64,000 bases of DNA, taken from assembly GCF_007859855.1 (NCBI RefSeq), contig NZ_SJPK01000005.1, forward strand, positions 287,429 through 351,428, given 5' to 3'. The notes beneath the pieces were generated by a model. It saw nothing but the letters and a program-made list of their open reading frames with translations. It was not told the origin of the DNA and searched no databases. Below, piece after piece: positions 36,006-45,293 of the stretch. How positions within the stretch are numbered: position 1 is the first letter of the stretch; every line of letters begins with the position of its first letter. The DNA is from Allorhodopirellula solitaria. Lineage in GTDB: Bacteria > Planctomycetota > Planctomycetia > Pirellulales > Pirellulaceae. The translations under genes were made by a program, and so were the position numbers.

Positions 36006-38030
36006 ATGGCCAAGGACTCACCGTCCCCTTCTAAAGAACCGACTGACCAAGACGGCGGTCGCCGCAGCGGCAATCCGGTCATGATTGCGCTGGTGATCGC
36101 GGCTCTCGCGGCGCTGTTGTTCCTCAATCGTGGGGAAGAACGCGACACCATCACCGCCAAGTTCTTCCAGGATCAACTGGGCAAGAACAATATTGAATCG
36201 GTTCAGATCGGCGATCTCGAGGTGACCGGCAAGTTCAAAGTGGCACCGGAGAAGCCTTTCCCCGAGGGCAAAAACATTGACGAGGACACCAAACCAGAGG
36301 AATACCGCAAGGAGTTTGTCTTCACCCGGCCGGCCGGGACCGAGTACGCCACCGAATTGGCCAAGCAGTTAGAGTCCAAGGGCGACCAAGTCGAGAACTA
36401 CGAATTTCGAAAGCCCGACTCGACCGCTGCCATCATGCAGGTACTGCTCATGCTGGTCCTGCCGCTGGGGATTCTCTTCCTCATCTTCACGATGATCCGC
36501 CGCAGCCGCAACGAGATGATGGGCGGCGGTGGCTTCCTGTCTGGATTCAGCAAGAGTCCGGCCAAACGATTTGAAGCCACCGACAAAGTCATCACGTTTG
36601 ACGATGTCGCGGGGCTGCAGGGCGTTAAAGCCGATCTTCAAGAGATCGTCGAGTACCTCAAAACACCTGACAAGTTCTCTCGGCTCGGTGGCCAGGTACC
36701 CAAGGGCGTGCTGCTCAATGGGCCTCCCGGAACAGGCAAAACGCTGCTCGCCCGAGCGGTCGCTGGTGAGGCAGAGGTGCCCTTCTACAGCGTCAACGGC
36801 AGCGAGTTCATTCAAATGTTCGTCGGTGTCGGTGCCAGCCGCGTGCGAGACTTGTTCAAAACCGCCAAAGAGAATTCACCGTCCATTATCTTCATTGATG
36901 AAATCGATGCCGTCGGTCGCCAACGCGGTGCCGGTTTGGGCGGTGGCCACGATGAGCGCGAGCAAACCCTCAACCAAATCCTCGGTGAAATGGATGGTTT
37001 CAGTGGCAACCACGCCGTCATCGTGATCGCGGCAACCAACCGCCCCGACGTGCTCGATCCCGCGTTGCTGCGGCCTGGCCGATTCGATCGACACGTCACC
37101 GTTGGTCGGCCAACGATGAAAGGACGCGAGGAAATCTTCAAAGTCCATGTCCGTGATGTCCCGCTCGCCGAAGATGTTGACCTGCATCGACTCGCCGCAG
37201 GAACCGTTGGTTTGACTGGAGCCGACATCCGGAACATGGTCAACGAAGCCGCCCTGTGGGCCGCTCGACAGGACAAGAAAGTCGTCGAGATGGAAGATTT
37301 CGATTACGCTCGCGACAAGATCTTGATGGGAGCCAAACGTGAGGAGGTCTTGCAGGACGACGAGAAAGAGAAAACGGCCTACCACGAAGCCGGTCACACG
37401 TTGACCGCGTGGCACCTCGAAGGCTCCCACATCGTTCACAAGGTCACCATCATCCCTCGTGGCCGGGCACTCGGCGTCACCCAGTACGTGCCCAATGAAG
37501 ACCGGCTCAGCATGAGCAAGAAGGAACTCTTGCATCAACTGATCGTTCTCCTGGGCGGCCGTGCGGCGGAGAAAATCATCTACAGCGAAACCTGTGTCGG
37601 AGCTGAAAATGATCTCGAGCGAGCCACCAGCATCGCGCGGCGAATGGTGACCCACTGGGGCATGAGCCCCAAGATCGGGCCGGTTAGTTACAAAACGAGC
37701 GATGAGGATCCGTTCCTCGGCCGCGAAATCCACCAACAGCGTCAATTCAGTGAGCATACCCAAGAACTGATCGACGAAGAGGTCGCGAGGTTGCTGCTCG
37801 AAGCCGACCAGAAAGCGGAACAACTGCTCCGGGAACACCGCGGGCAACTCGAGACGATCACGCGAGGGCTGCTCGAACGAGAGGAACTCAGCGAGGTCGA
37901 ACTGACCGAATTGATCGGCCCATCGATCCACAAACGCAAGGGCGACCGCGAGGGCAAGGTCGAACAGATCATGGCCCCCGAAGGTGCCGCCGAACGCACG
38001 CCTGGCGCCTCGATCCCTCAAGAAGAATGA
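36006..38030 (+). CDS. ftsH: ATP-dependent zinc metalloprotease FtsH
   Basis: 674 aa. Membrane AAA+ protease that degrades misfolded membrane proteins and short-lived regulators. Two transmembrane helices (about 25-41 and 140-160) frame a periplasmic domain. The AAA module has Walker A GPPGTGKT at about 239-246, Walker [15 protein letters not shown] and the second-region-of-homology Arg finger (RPGRFDRH). The zinc site HEAGH is at 460-464. The second helix is immediately followed by the GGGGF-type linker. It is followed by rsgA after only 4 bp. Confidence 0.97.
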   Translation: MAKDSPSPSKEPTDQDGGRRSGNPVMIALVIAALAALLFLNRGEERDTITAKFFQDQLGKNNIESVQIGDLEVTGKFKVAPEKPFPEGKNIDEDTKPEEYRKEFVFTRPAGTEYATELAKQLESKGDQVENYEFRKPDSTAAIMQVLLMLVLPLGILFLIFTMIRRSRNEMMGGGGFLSGFSKSPAKRFEATDKVITFDDVAGLQGVKADLQEIVEYLKTPDKFSRLGGQVPKGVLLNGPPGTGKTLLARAVAGEAEVPFYSVNGSEFIQMFVGVGASRVRDLFKTAKENSPSIIFIDEIDAVGRQRGAGLGGGHDEREQTLNQILGEMDGFSGNHAVIVIAATNRPDVLDPALLRPGRFDRHVTVGRPTMKGREEIFKVHVRDVPLAEDVDLHRLAAGTVGLTGADIRNMVNEAALWAARQDKKVVEMEDFDYARDKILMGAKREEVLQDDEKEKTAYHEAGHTLTAWHLEGSHIVHKVTIIPRGRALGVTQYVPNEDRLSMSKKELLHQLIVLLGGRAAEKIIYSETCVGAENDLERATSIARRMVTHWGMSPKIGPVSYKTSDEDPFLGREIHQQRQFSEHTQELIDEEVARLLLEADQKAEQLLREHRGQLETITRGLLEREELSEVELTELIGPSIHKRKGDREGKVEQIMAPEGAAERTPGASIPQEE

Positions 38031-38034
38031 CACG

Positions 38035-39243
38035 TTGGCCAAGAAAAGAGACGCCAAGTCGAAGGGTAAACTGCGGGCTGAGTTTCGCAAGAAGCATCAG
38101 GGACGCGTCCGTACCAGCGACCTGACGCGAGAGTTTCAGCAAGATGACTCGACGCGGCTCGACGACGTCGCCCACAGCGAGAGGTTGAGCGGGAAAGGAG
38201 AACTGACCCGCCGGAAGACAATCTCAGGCGCCGATAGCTCGGCGCGGGGAAATGATGGCATCCAAGTCGACGTCCATGTCGATGAAACCAGCCTGACCCA
38301 CGGACGCGTGCTCAGCGTCCACGGACGGCAGAGCAAGGTTCAAACCGAGGATGGCAAAATCTATGCCTGCGCCATCCGGCAAGTCCTCAAATCCCTCGCC
38401 ACCGATCAACGAGGCGTGGTCGTGGCGGGAGACCGGGTCTGGTTTCGCATCGAGGCTCGCCAAGGCGACGATGGGCAATCCAAGCGGCCGAGCGATGAGG
38501 TCATCACCGCCGATGGAATGATCGAGCGGGTCGAGCCCCGGCACGGTATCATCAGTCGTACCAGCCGTGGCAAGCAGCACGTGATCGCCGCCAATGTCGA
38601 CGCGCTGCTGATCATCGCGAGTGCCGCCGAACCAGGGATCAAACCCACTCTGATCGACCGCATGTTACTGACCGCAGCTCAGCATGAGATCGAACCGGTC
38701 GTCGTCATCAACAAGATCGATCTTGTCGATCCGCTGCAATTGCAAGCACTCATCGGCGTTTACGGATCGCTGGGGTTTCGCGTCCTACCGACCTCGGCGA
38801 CGACGGGCCAGAATATCGAATACCTCCGCGCGTTCTTGCACCAACGCCAAACGGCATTGGCTGGGCAAAGCGGTGTCGGTAAGAGCAGCCTGCTCAACTC
38901 GATCGAACCTGATCTCGCGCTCGCTGTATCGACGGTCAGCGTCGAGAACCAAAAAGGCCGCCACACCACGACGGCATCGAAACTCATCCCCTTGGCCAGC
39001 GGAGGAGCCGTGTTTGACACCCCTGGCATCCGCCAATTCCAGCTCTGGGATATCGAAGCTACCGAGGTCGCCGGACTAATGCCCGACCTGCGCCCCTACG
39101 TCAGCGGTTGCCGCTACCCCGATTGCCTGCATCTGCACGAAGACGGCTGCATGGTCAAAGACGCCGTCGCCGATGCGCGCATCGACGCCCGCCGCTACGA
39201 TGCCTACTGCCACCTACTCGAAGACGACCTGCTGCCTGAGTAA
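38035..39243 (+). CDS. rsgA: Ribosome small-subunit-dependent GTPase RsgA
   Basis: 402 aa from a TTG at 38035, giving [24 protein letters not shown], a basic N-terminus I associate with planctomycete RsgA; earlier starts would lie inside ftsH. RsgA helps late maturation of the 30S subunit. The GTPase is circularly permuted: NKID (G4, about residue 226) precedes GQSGVGKSS (G1, about 277) and DTPG (G3). The C-terminal zinc site is [14 protein letters not shown]. An OB-fold precedes the GTPase. The ~100-residue N-terminal extension is longer than in E. coli. Confidence 0.93.
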   Translation: MAKKRDAKSKGKLRAEFRKKHQGRVRTSDLTREFQQDDSTRLDDVAHSERLSGKGELTRRKTISGADSSARGNDGIQVDVHVDETSLTHGRVLSVHGRQSKVQTEDGKIYACAIRQVLKSLATDQRGVVVAGDRVWFRIEARQGDDGQSKRPSDEVITADGMIERVEPRHGIISRTSRGKQHVIAANVDALLIIASAAEPGIKPTLIDRMLLTAAQHEIEPVVVINKIDLVDPLQLQALIGVYGSLGFRVLPTSATTGQNIEYLRAFLHQRQTALAGQSGVGKSSLLNSIEPDLALAVSTVSVENQKGRHTTTASKLIPLASGGAVFDTPGIRQFQLWDIEATEVAGLMPDLRPYVSGCRYPDCLHLHEDGCMVKDAVADARIDARRYDAYCHLLEDDLLPE

Positions 39244-39440
39244 GGCAGAGCGTTCAACGAACGCCGGTGCACCGAGAGTATCTTGCACGAGGTAGCTAGA
39301 AATTCGTATCGCCTCCAGGGGTTTTCAACCCCAGCAGGGGGCCATCGTCCCTGACCGGGCTGTTGTTGGTGTGAGAGTCCCGAATCGGACGGCAAACCAT
39401 TGCCGGTGGTGAGACGGCCTGTCGATGCAATCGCCGCATT

Positions 39441-39712
39441 AGTGAGCCGAGGGCCGCAAAGCCAATGCCATCTACTTTCGACCGCGAAGCGGTCTTGGTA
39501 ACCCGACGCGTCAGCGAGGATCACTTGTTCGCCATGCAAAACACTGCATTTTCCTCGCTGACCGGCGTGTTGATTTAGTCGGCGTTCTACCGGTAATGGC
39601 TAGCGCCTTGCCGCTCACTAAATCAACACGCCGTGACGCGTCGGGTTACCATCGTGATGACGCCCCGAACGGGGGAACAATCGATAGCATTGGCCGCAAG
39701 GCCCCGGGTAGC
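39441..39712. repeat. Large dispersed palindromic repeat, copy 2 (interrupted)
   Basis: Reverse-oriented homologue of the repeat at 1724-1937. It shares the CCAATGCCATCTACTTT arm, the GACCGCGAAGCGGTC hairpin, the 24-bp inner arm and the spacer ATCACTTGTTCGCCATGCAA. Its right inner arm is split after the bases TGAC by a 71-bp insertion and then resumes with TGACGCGTCGGGTTACC. The far end is more decayed than in copy 1. Confidence 0.85.
39563..39633. mobile_element. 71-bp palindromic element inserted in the repeat, with 4-bp target duplication
   Basis: Perfect 17-bp terminal inverted repeats (CGGCGTGTTGATTTAGT at 39563-39579 and its complement at 39617-39633) flank a 37-bp core. Removing the 71 bp and one copy of the flanking TGAC (39559-39562 and 39634-39637) restores the arm exactly as in copy 1. 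That is the signature of an insertion with a 4-bp duplication. The element encodes nothing and must be mobilised in trans. Confidence 0.85.
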
Positions 39713-40134
39713 GCCGCCCACCCGGCCGCTCACGCGTCTCGACCCACTCAACCGACACTTTCGCCGGCAGCACGTGTGAATCAAGGTTGCGTTCTCGACT
39801 GGCTAGTTGAGCGGGAAAAAGAGATATCGCTTGACCGCTTGCGCGCCATGCGATATTAGTTAAACGCTCCTACTCACCCGGTTTGTATTCGGGGAGTTCC
39901 CCAATCGCCCCTCCTGGCTAGGGTTGAACCCACGCAGGCAGAGAACCGCTAGCACGTGGTGCCGCGAAGTGAACCAGGTCTATTACTATCTCTACCTGTA
40001 CCTTTGCCCCATTCACATTCGAAGAGCCTATCCGGACAGGGATCTGACCTCTCCGGCGAGGCCGTTGAAAAACATGTCAAATGATTCGCCTCCAAAGGGC
40101 GGGCCCCGTTTTCGGATACCTTAAGGTGCACTGA
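39713..40134. other. Intergenic stretch without recognised genes
   Basis: About 420 bp between the interrupted repeat and the next gene. A short open frame running out of the repeat to 39859 is not supported because half of it is repeat sequence. I see no RNA gene. A promoter for the following gene is expected near 40050-40130 but no clear boxes stand out. Confidence 0.4.
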
Positions 40135-41187
40135 ATGCAAGTAATACGATTCGTCATGATCTGTTTCGCAGTCACCTTGGTTTCTGGATGCACCGAGATG
40201 ATCACCGAAGGTGACGCGAAAGTGTTTCAAACTTCATCGGTCGGGGCGACGATCCGAACCGTTTTCGGACTTGCTTTGATCTTGTTGGCCGCGATTGCTG
40301 TCGCAGGGAGCTTGATGCCGGACCGCAAGCCTAAGAACCGGACTGTGACAGCAAAGGATAAGCTCAGTTCGAAGCAACGTGTGGGCATGGCGCTGTTCGG
40401 ATTTGCCATGGGATCGGTGGGGCTCTTCTTGGCCGCGATATCGCTCTTGTTCCCCAACAAATTGCACGTGAGCGTCTATCCAGACCGTGTTGAAATGGCA
40501 TCTACGTTCTCGCAAACCGGTGGCAACGAAGTCGTCGTTCCGTTTTCGAATGTCGCGTCGGTCGAACTCCGTGACGAAATGAACGTTGTCGGCAAACCGA
40601 AGACGCACTTGGTGTTTTCAATGAAAGGTGGCAGAGAAATCAAGGCTGCGGCTGGGAACAACGAACGTCAATCACTTGAAACCATTCAGGAATCGCTGGC
40701 AACTTACAAAGCCACGGCACCTGAGAAAACCACGGTGCCTGAGAAAACCACGGTGCCCGAGGAAGACATGGCGTCTGAGGAAAACATGGTGTCTGAGAGA
40801 ACCAGGATACGTGAGACAATGCAGCGTCGCCCTGTCCAGCGTCCCGCCAAGGTGAGATCCCTGCCGCGAACTGCGTCGCAATCGACTGACCCGCAAGACT
40901 CTGACACGAGCAAGCATGCCGCACCGTCAACTCCGAACCCCGCGTACAAGCTGAAGCGTTACCCCATTACGATACCGATACCCGACGATCAATCGCCGAT
41001 TCTCGCAGACACGGAGGTAAAAGTGGACGCAAAACTCAAAGCTTGCTACGCTGGGTCATGGCACACGGTAACGGTGGTTGCGGTGAACAGTGACGGAACC
41101 ATTACGTGCAACTGGGATGCCTGGCCAACTTACACCTATCACATGTTGCGAGAAGACTTGACACTTCCGAACTCTGATGGCCCGTAA
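40135..41187 (+). CDS. Hypothetical membrane lipoprotein with C-terminal Tudor-like domain
   Basis: 350 aa. The N-terminus has a lipobox-like LVSGC (Cys19), then two transmembrane segments (about 40-60 and 81-103), a PH-like domain of the type HVSVYPDRVEMAS...VELRDE (about 110-175), a repeat-rich linker and a basic, Pro-rich region. The end (about 300-345; ACYAGSWHTVTVVAVNSDGTI then NWDAWPTYTYHMLREDL) looks like the small agenet/Tudor-type barrel found at the C-terminus of some planctomycete proteins. Function unknown. The next gene overlaps its end by 11 bp, implying co-translation. Confidence 0.65.
   Translation: MQVIRFVMICFAVTLVSGCTEMITEGDAKVFQTSSVGATIRTVFGLALILLAAIAVAGSLMPDRKPKNRTVTAKDKLSSKQRVGMALFGFAMGSVGLFLAAISLLFPNKLHVSVYPDRVEMASTFSQTGGNEVVVPFSNVASVELRDEMNVVGKPKTHLVFSMKGGREIKAAAGNNERQSLETIQESLATYKATAPEKTTVPEKTTVPEEDMASEENMVSERTRIRETMQRRPVQRPAKVRSLPRTASQSTDPQDSDTSKHAAPSTPNPAYKLKRYPITIPIPDDQSPILADTEVKVDAKLKACYAGSWHTVTVVAVNSDGTITCNWDAWPTYTYHMLREDLTLPNSDGP
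40720..40809. repeat. Five 18-bp tandem units in the hypothetical lipoprotein gene
   Basis: Units encode PEKTTV, PEKTTV, PEEDMA, SEENMV and SERTRI. The first two are almost identical at the DNA level and the rest are progressively diverged, which suggests ongoing expansion of a flexible charged linker. Confidence 0.75.
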
Positions 41188-41854
41188 TTACACTGACGCA
41201 ACCTACGATCACCTGCCTCTACACTATTGGGAGCAATGTCTTGCGGAGTGCCGATCTATGTTCGGCAATTCTCCTCGAGTATTTGATCGTGAAACTGAAC
41301 GGTTCTTGCTTGTCGATCCACCCTGGGTCACGAAACTTCGCTTTGGTGATCCGCTCGCCAAACTGGTTCAGAACAGTACTCTACGAAGCTTATTTCGCAC
41401 TGGTGTTGTGGTCTGGGGGCACATCGTCCAGGCCAACAACGAACTATTTGAACCTGCCCCTTCGCGCGAATCGTATACCTACGATCGTCCAGGCGAGCTG
41501 CTTTTCTCGCGTCAAAGTACATCGAGCTCGCCTGCCAAACTGGAATGGATAGCTAGCGAACTGGCGGGGCTCAGGTCGACACCCAATTTAGGAAGCGAAT
41601 TGCAATCATGGGCTGACTACCTGGACGCCGAAACCACGCGGGTGGTTGGACGATGTGTCCCCATGGATCTTGCCGGATCTCGAGACAGTTACGTATCGAC
41701 ATCGCTCTTTCGGCGAGCTCACTTGCCTGATGGAGTCCTGCGACAACCACTGATGCCAGTAGTCGTTGCCTCGAAATCGCCATTTTTCGCGATGCCTTTA
41801 CCTCACCCCTACTGGCCAAAGTCGCTGCTAGATTGGTGGTCAACGGGAGGATAA
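41177..41854 (+). CDS. Hypothetical protein (225 aa)
   Basis: Soluble protein with no signal peptide and no motif I recognise. Its start overlaps the previous gene by 11 bp. Notable features are an N-terminal WEQCLAECRSMFG helix, LVDPPWVTKLRFGDPLAKLV, the segment TGVVVWGHIVQANNELFEP, and several Trp/Pro-rich stretches near the end (HPYWPKSLLDWW). The GHIVQAN segment and overall length resemble uncharacterised planctomycete proteins of lineage-specific clusters. Function not assigned. Confidence 0.6.
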   Translation: MARNYTDATYDHLPLHYWEQCLAECRSMFGNSPRVFDRETERFLLVDPPWVTKLRFGDPLAKLVQNSTLRSLFRTGVVVWGHIVQANNELFEPAPSRESYTYDRPGELLFSRQSTSSSPAKLEWIASELAGLRSTPNLGSELQSWADYLDAETTRVVGRCVPMDLAGSRDSYVSTSLFRRAHLPDGVLRQPLMPVVVASKSPFFAMPLPHPYWPKSLLDWWSTGG

Positions 41855-41893
41855 GGGTTCAAGCATTGGAAGTGTGGCCGATGCCAGCATCAG

Positions 41894-41999
41894 GAGCGGT
41901 TAAAGGGGAGGGGGGTGTTTTTAACGCCCAAACGCCTCGATCGGAGCAACTCAGCAAACGCCGGGCCGAACACTATTGCCCCCTCCCTTTTTCTTCATC
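41894..41999. repeat. REP-like inverted G/C-tract repeat, copy A
   Basis: Left arm TAAAGGGGAGGGGGGT (from 41901) preceded by GAGCGG, right arm GCCCCCTCCCTTTTTCTTCAT (ending 41998), with about 62 bp between them. The left half, from GAGCGGT to the TTTTTAACGCC, aligns with the spacer repeat at 44159-44248. It lies directly upstream of the cupredoxin-like gene. Confidence 0.7.
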
Positions 42000-42156
42000 G
42001 GTCAATCGCGTTTTCTGAATCGGATTGCGGCAGCGACACCACCGATCGCGTCCCTCATACAATGGAACGATTGGTCAGGCAATCGCATCCAAGTGCAAAT
42101 ACTGCGAGAAATTCGAAGGTTGCATTTACGAAGAAGCAAGTAAAGGGGGGAACAGG

Positions 42157-44007
42157 ATGAATCGAAGTGCCCAAACGCGGATCGTGCTTGCCGTCGTTTG
42201 CGGGTTAGGGTCGTTCGCCATTGCGAAGCAGTGCCAGGGCGATACTGTTTCGAGCACGGCTGCTTCTCTGGAATGGAAAGTGGACTCGGCGGACCACATC
42301 TACGAGGCCGTTGTCGCGTCGGATGATGAGTCGCCGTGGGAAGGTAGCTTTGAGATTGAACGGTCACTCAAAGGGAATCATTCGATCCCCGGTATCCCCG
42401 ATGAGGTCATTGACCGATGCCGGCTGAAGTTCCACGTTTATCCCGAGTACCGGCAACCGTATCCTAGGTACTTGCCGCCGAAGAAGCCAATCATTGGAAC
42501 TCGTTGGCTGCTGTTTACCCGTGGTGAGGGTGAACTGCTCAGGATCAGCGGCGCGGTTAACCTGACCAGCCCTTTGGAGCACTGGGATACCGCTGCTATC
42601 TCCGCACTACGCCGAGAGGATGATCGGGTGTTGGTAACTGCGGATGAAATTGTGCAATCGGTAAAAAAACGAATTGCGGAACGCCACCTATTACCACCTG
42701 ATTGTGATCCCGAGTTGGCGGAGCAATTACTTGATGCCCAGCCCTATCAGAATGATTGGCCGCCGGCAGTCTACATCGGTGCCAAACTGATTTACACGGC
42801 GATCGATGTCTGGCGTGATACGCCGGTGGTTCCACTCTTGGTTCCGAGCGATGTGCCAGACACGGCTGCCGATGCTGACGTCGTCATTGAAGCCAACAAC
42901 CCAAAACCGAATAGTCTCGCCGCTACTGTCAAAGCAAACGCATCCAGCCCAATCCCGCGTGATGGCGAAGATGAGTGGCTTGGGACTTGGCAAGCTGATC
43001 TGGGCGATCAACTGTTGACGGTAAGTTTGCGTCGACACGCGACGATGCTGTTTCTTGTGGAAGCAAAGCGTGGCGAACGGCGTTCACTCTTGTCGATCCC
43101 GAATGGAGATGGCTTTGGTGCCGGTGTTTGGCGAGGTGATCGCGATGAACTGTCGCTCTACGCGACACATCTCATCAACAACGATTGGCAGCAGACGAGA
43201 CAATGGAAAGCAAACTCCTTTCCGTTGTTGAAACGCAACGTCCAACAACGAGATGCCAATTCAATTACTCTGGAGGGAGATGTCGTATTCACTCGACAGT
43301 TGACACCGTTGGTCACCTACCGCTACCCGCACGCCCATCGGTGGCACGTAATTTCGGAGAGTTGGCCGAAAGATCGTGCTAGCCTCACCATTCAAGCGAA
43401 GGTCACTCTGCCGGACGCCGATGAACTACAACCGTTGCAGGACTTGGTATTTCTCTGGCGTGAGCGTGGCAGTCCGCCCGTCCAAGGTCCGCCACGACCA
43501 AAACGCCCGCGAACAATTCGGACGAAGCTTGGCGACAATGGTTTTGAACCTCGAATATCGGTGATTCGAGCGGGCGATACGTTTGAGATTGAAGCGACCG
43601 GTTCGCGACCAATCATCGACCACAACATCAATTTGCCGTGGTTTCGAAATTCGCAGCGAGGTTTTACGCCACGCATCGAGCCGCCCTTGATTTATCAAGA
43701 GACGGTCGCTCGTGGTGAACCCGCACTGATGCATATCAAGTGCAACATCCACGACGACGAACACGGCTACGTGGCCGTGACCGATCACGGCAACATTGCG
43801 GTGACCGATGAAGGAGGCTACGCACGACTGCTCCATTGGCCCATCGGTCGACAAAGGCTTGTGATTCAGCACCCTGACTACGACTTTCACGACGCAGAGG
43901 TTTGGGCAGATGGTGAAAAGCTGGAGAAGAAAGGTGCCGCATTGTTTCTCGATATTCGAGACGCCGACATCGAGTTACGCATCACCAGAGTCAAGCGAAA
44001 TGAATAG
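42157..44007 (+). CDS. Secreted protein with C-terminal cupredoxin-like domain
   Basis: 616 aa from the ATG at 42157, which has a G-rich ribosome site about ten bases upstream and yields a signal peptide (about residues 1-28). Residues ~35-180 form a domain with KFHVYPEYRQPYPRYLPP and FTRGEGELLRISG. A middle region (~270-440) is a TIGR03067-like beta barrel with WLGTWQADLGDQLLTVSL. Residues ~470-610 resemble a type-1 copper protein: GFEPRISVIRAGDTFEIE, then IDHNINLP, ALMHIKCNIHDDEHGYVAVTD, and a carboxypeptidase-regulatory-like WPIGRQRLVIQHPDYD. The His, Cys and His spacing fits copper binding, though the Met ligand is uncertain. The stop overlaps the next ATG (8 bp). Its 3' end is duplicated downstream. 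Confidence 0.75.
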   Translation: MNRSAQTRIVLAVVCGLGSFAIAKQCQGDTVSSTAASLEWKVDSADHIYEAVVASDDESPWEGSFEIERSLKGNHSIPGIPDEVIDRCRLKFHVYPEYRQPYPRYLPPKKPIIGTRWLLFTRGEGELLRISGAVNLTSPLEHWDTAAISALRREDDRVLVTADEIVQSVKKRIAERHLLPPDCDPELAEQLLDAQPYQNDWPPAVYIGAKLIYTAIDVWRDTPVVPLLVPSDVPDTAADADVVIEANNPKPNSLAATVKANASSPIPRDGEDEWLGTWQADLGDQLLTVSLRRHATMLFLVEAKRGERRSLLSIPNGDGFGAGVWRGDRDELSLYATHLINNDWQQTRQWKANSFPLLKRNVQQRDANSITLEGDVVFTRQLTPLVTYRYPHAHRWHVISESWPKDRASLTIQAKVTLPDADELQPLQDLVFLWRERGSPPVQGPPRPKRPRTIRTKLGDNGFEPRISVIRAGDTFEIEATGSRPIIDHNINLPWFRNSQRGFTPRIEPPLIYQETVARGEPALMHIKCNIHDDEHGYVAVTDHGNIAVTDEGGYARLLHWPIGRQRLVIQHPDYDFHDAEVWADGEKLEKKGAALFLDIRDADIELRITRVKRNE

Positions 44008-44158
44008 CACGAACGTCACTTCGCTCGCCGCCATGTTGACAGCAGTCCTTGTCGGTTGCGGTGATCAAGCATCGACGTCAGTCGTTAATGCCCCGAACTT
44101 ATCAACGAAGACCGAGCCAACTGAATCAGCATCCAAATCGAAGCCATTGCCACGTCGG
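43714..44158 (+). repeat. 445-bp direct duplication, copy 1
   Basis: Bases 43714-44158 match 44249-44693 at a constant offset of 535 with only scattered differences. The segment covers the end of the cupredoxin-like gene and the first ~53 codons of the FGE-like lipoprotein gene. It is separated from copy 2 by the 90-bp REP-like hairpin. Confidence 0.93.
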
Positions 44159-44167
44159 GAGCGGTAA
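44000..44167 (+). pseudogene. Truncated first copy of the FGE-like lipoprotein gene
   Basis: Starts with the same MNSTNVTSLAAMLTAVLVGC lipoprotein signal as the intact copy at 44535, overlapping the end of the cupredoxin-like gene by 8 bp. After about 53 codons it runs into the REP-like hairpin and stops (GAGCGGTAA). It keeps the signal and lipobox but none of the enzyme-like domain, so it is a remnant left by the duplication. Confidence 0.88.
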
Positions 44168-44248
44168 AAGGGGAAGGGGTCGTTTTTAGCGCCACAATGA
44201 CCCCCTTCCCCTTTTCTTCATCTGACCCCCTTCCCCTTTTCTTCATAT
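44159..44248. repeat. REP-like hairpin between the two duplicated segments, copy B
   Basis: Left arm TAAAAGGGGAAGGGGTC (44165-44181) pairs with GACCCCCTTCCCCTTTT (44199-44215). The right arm is then repeated once more as TCTGACCCCCTTCCCCTTTT (44221-44240), giving a 25-bp tandem unit. GAGCGG and TTTTTAGCGCC flank the left arm as in copy A. The element exactly fills the gap between the 445-bp duplicates. Confidence 0.88.
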
Positions 44249-44542
44249 GGCGAACCCGCACTGATGCATATCAAGTGCAACATTCACGACGACGAACGCG
44301 GCTACCTGGCCGTCACCGATCACGGCAACATTGCGGTGACCGATGAAGGAGGCTACGCACGACTGCTCCATTGGCCCATCGGTCGACAAAGGCTTGTGAT
44401 TCAGCACCCTGACTACGACTTTCACGACGCAGAGGTTTGGGCAGATGGTGAGAAGCTGGAGAAGAAAGGTGCCGCATTGTTCCTCGACATTCGCGACGCA
44501 GACATCGACTTACGCATTACCGGAGTCAAGCGAAATGAATAG
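44249..44542 (+). pseudogene. Duplicated 3' end of the cupredoxin-like gene
   Basis: About 97 in-frame codons that repeat the C-terminal part of the protein at 42157-44007 (MHIKCNIHDDERGYLAVTDH to the same VKRNE end). There is no signal peptide or upstream domain. Differences are few and several are synonymous third-position changes (for example in DIRDAD), with a handful of substitutions such as His to Arg after DDE. An internal ATG at 44264 could be read but a functional product is doubtful. Confidence 0.85.
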
Positions 44543-44693
44543 CACGAACGTCACTTCGCTCGCCGCCATGTTGACAGCAGTCCTTGTCGGTTGCGGTGAT
44601 CAAGCATCGACGTCAGTCGTTAATGACCCGAACTTATCAACGAAGACCGAGCCAACTGAATCGGCATCCAAATCGAAGCCATTGCCACGTCGG
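44249..44693 (+). repeat. 445-bp direct duplication, copy 2
   Basis: Second copy of 43714-44158. The intact downstream FGE-like gene begins inside it, at the position equivalent to the truncated copy (offset 535). Confidence 0.93.
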
Positions 44694-45293
44694 ATCACGA
44701 ACCAGTTCGGGATGACGTTCTGTCTGGTCGAAGTCGATGTCGAAAAATGGCAGCACCTGCCGACGTATCCGTCGAAGTCTTACTACTTGCAGGAAACCGA
44801 ACTACATTATGAAGATCACAAACGGTTTCGCCAGGCTGCATTCGGGGATGGAGCCTACGAAACCATCGATTGGCATTTCAACGGTGGTTTTCCCAGTGAA
44901 TGGTGTGAGGTTTTTCGATACGGAAAAGCGCTATCAAAGTTTGACACTCAATACGATTATCGCCTCCCCACTCTTCAGGAATACAGGTTTGCGTGTCGCG
45001 ATGGATACGACCAAATCTGCCCTGACTTTGAACCAACTCGAGGATTGCCCGCCGGGATGACTGGTAACGCTCCAAATAAATTTGGCATCTACGGTCTAAA
45101 CAGTGGTGATGTCGAATGTGGTGACATTCCCGGACTGTTCTTCGGTCGTCACGGCCGTCCAGCGGACACTCCACCAAAACCCGGCTGTCGTTGCGACTGG
45201 TGGACGAAGGGTAGTCCGGATGCCGACGACGGATTGAACGAGCTGATCACGGCACGTTTCGTTCTGGTTCTTGAAGGCGACTCGACAAGATGA
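44535..45293 (+). CDS. Lipoprotein with degenerate FGE/sulfatase-modifying-factor-like domain
   Basis: 252 aa. A lipoprotein signal ends in LVGC (Cys at about residue 19). After a Ser/Thr/Lys linker, ITNQFGMTFCLVEVD opens an FGE-sulfatase (SUMF1/EgtB/PvdO) type fold. The conserved YRLPTLQEYRFACRDGYD and NKFGIYGLNSGDVEC stretches correspond to the family's RLPTEAEWEYA and NxxGLYDMxGNVWEW. The usual C-terminal RGGSW and active-site Cys pair of formylglycine-generating enzyme is missing; instead there is GCRCDWWTKG. So enzymatic FGE activity is unlikely or altered. It overlaps the next gene by 4 bp and, before the duplication, would have followed the cupredoxin-like gene directly. Confidence 0.7.
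   Translation: MNSTNVTSLAAMLTAVLVGCGDQASTSVVNDPNLSTKTEPTESASKSKPLPRRITNQFGMTFCLVEVDVEKWQHLPTYPSKSYYLQETELHYEDHKRFRQAAFGDGAYETIDWHFNGGFPSEWCEVFRYGKALSKFDTQYDYRLPTLQEYRFACRDGYDQICPDFEPTRGLPAGMTGNAPNKFGIYGLNSGDVECGDIPGLFFGRHGRPADTPPKPGCRCDWWTKGSPDADDGLNELITARFVLVLEGDSTR

Noticed and set aside
36876-38090. 404-codon minus-strand frame opposite ftsH
   Set aside because: Shadow of ftsH; no start signal or domain.
39596-39859. 87-codon frame downstream of rsgA
   Set aside because: Half of it lies in the inserted element and the large palindrome, so it is repeat sequence, not a gene.
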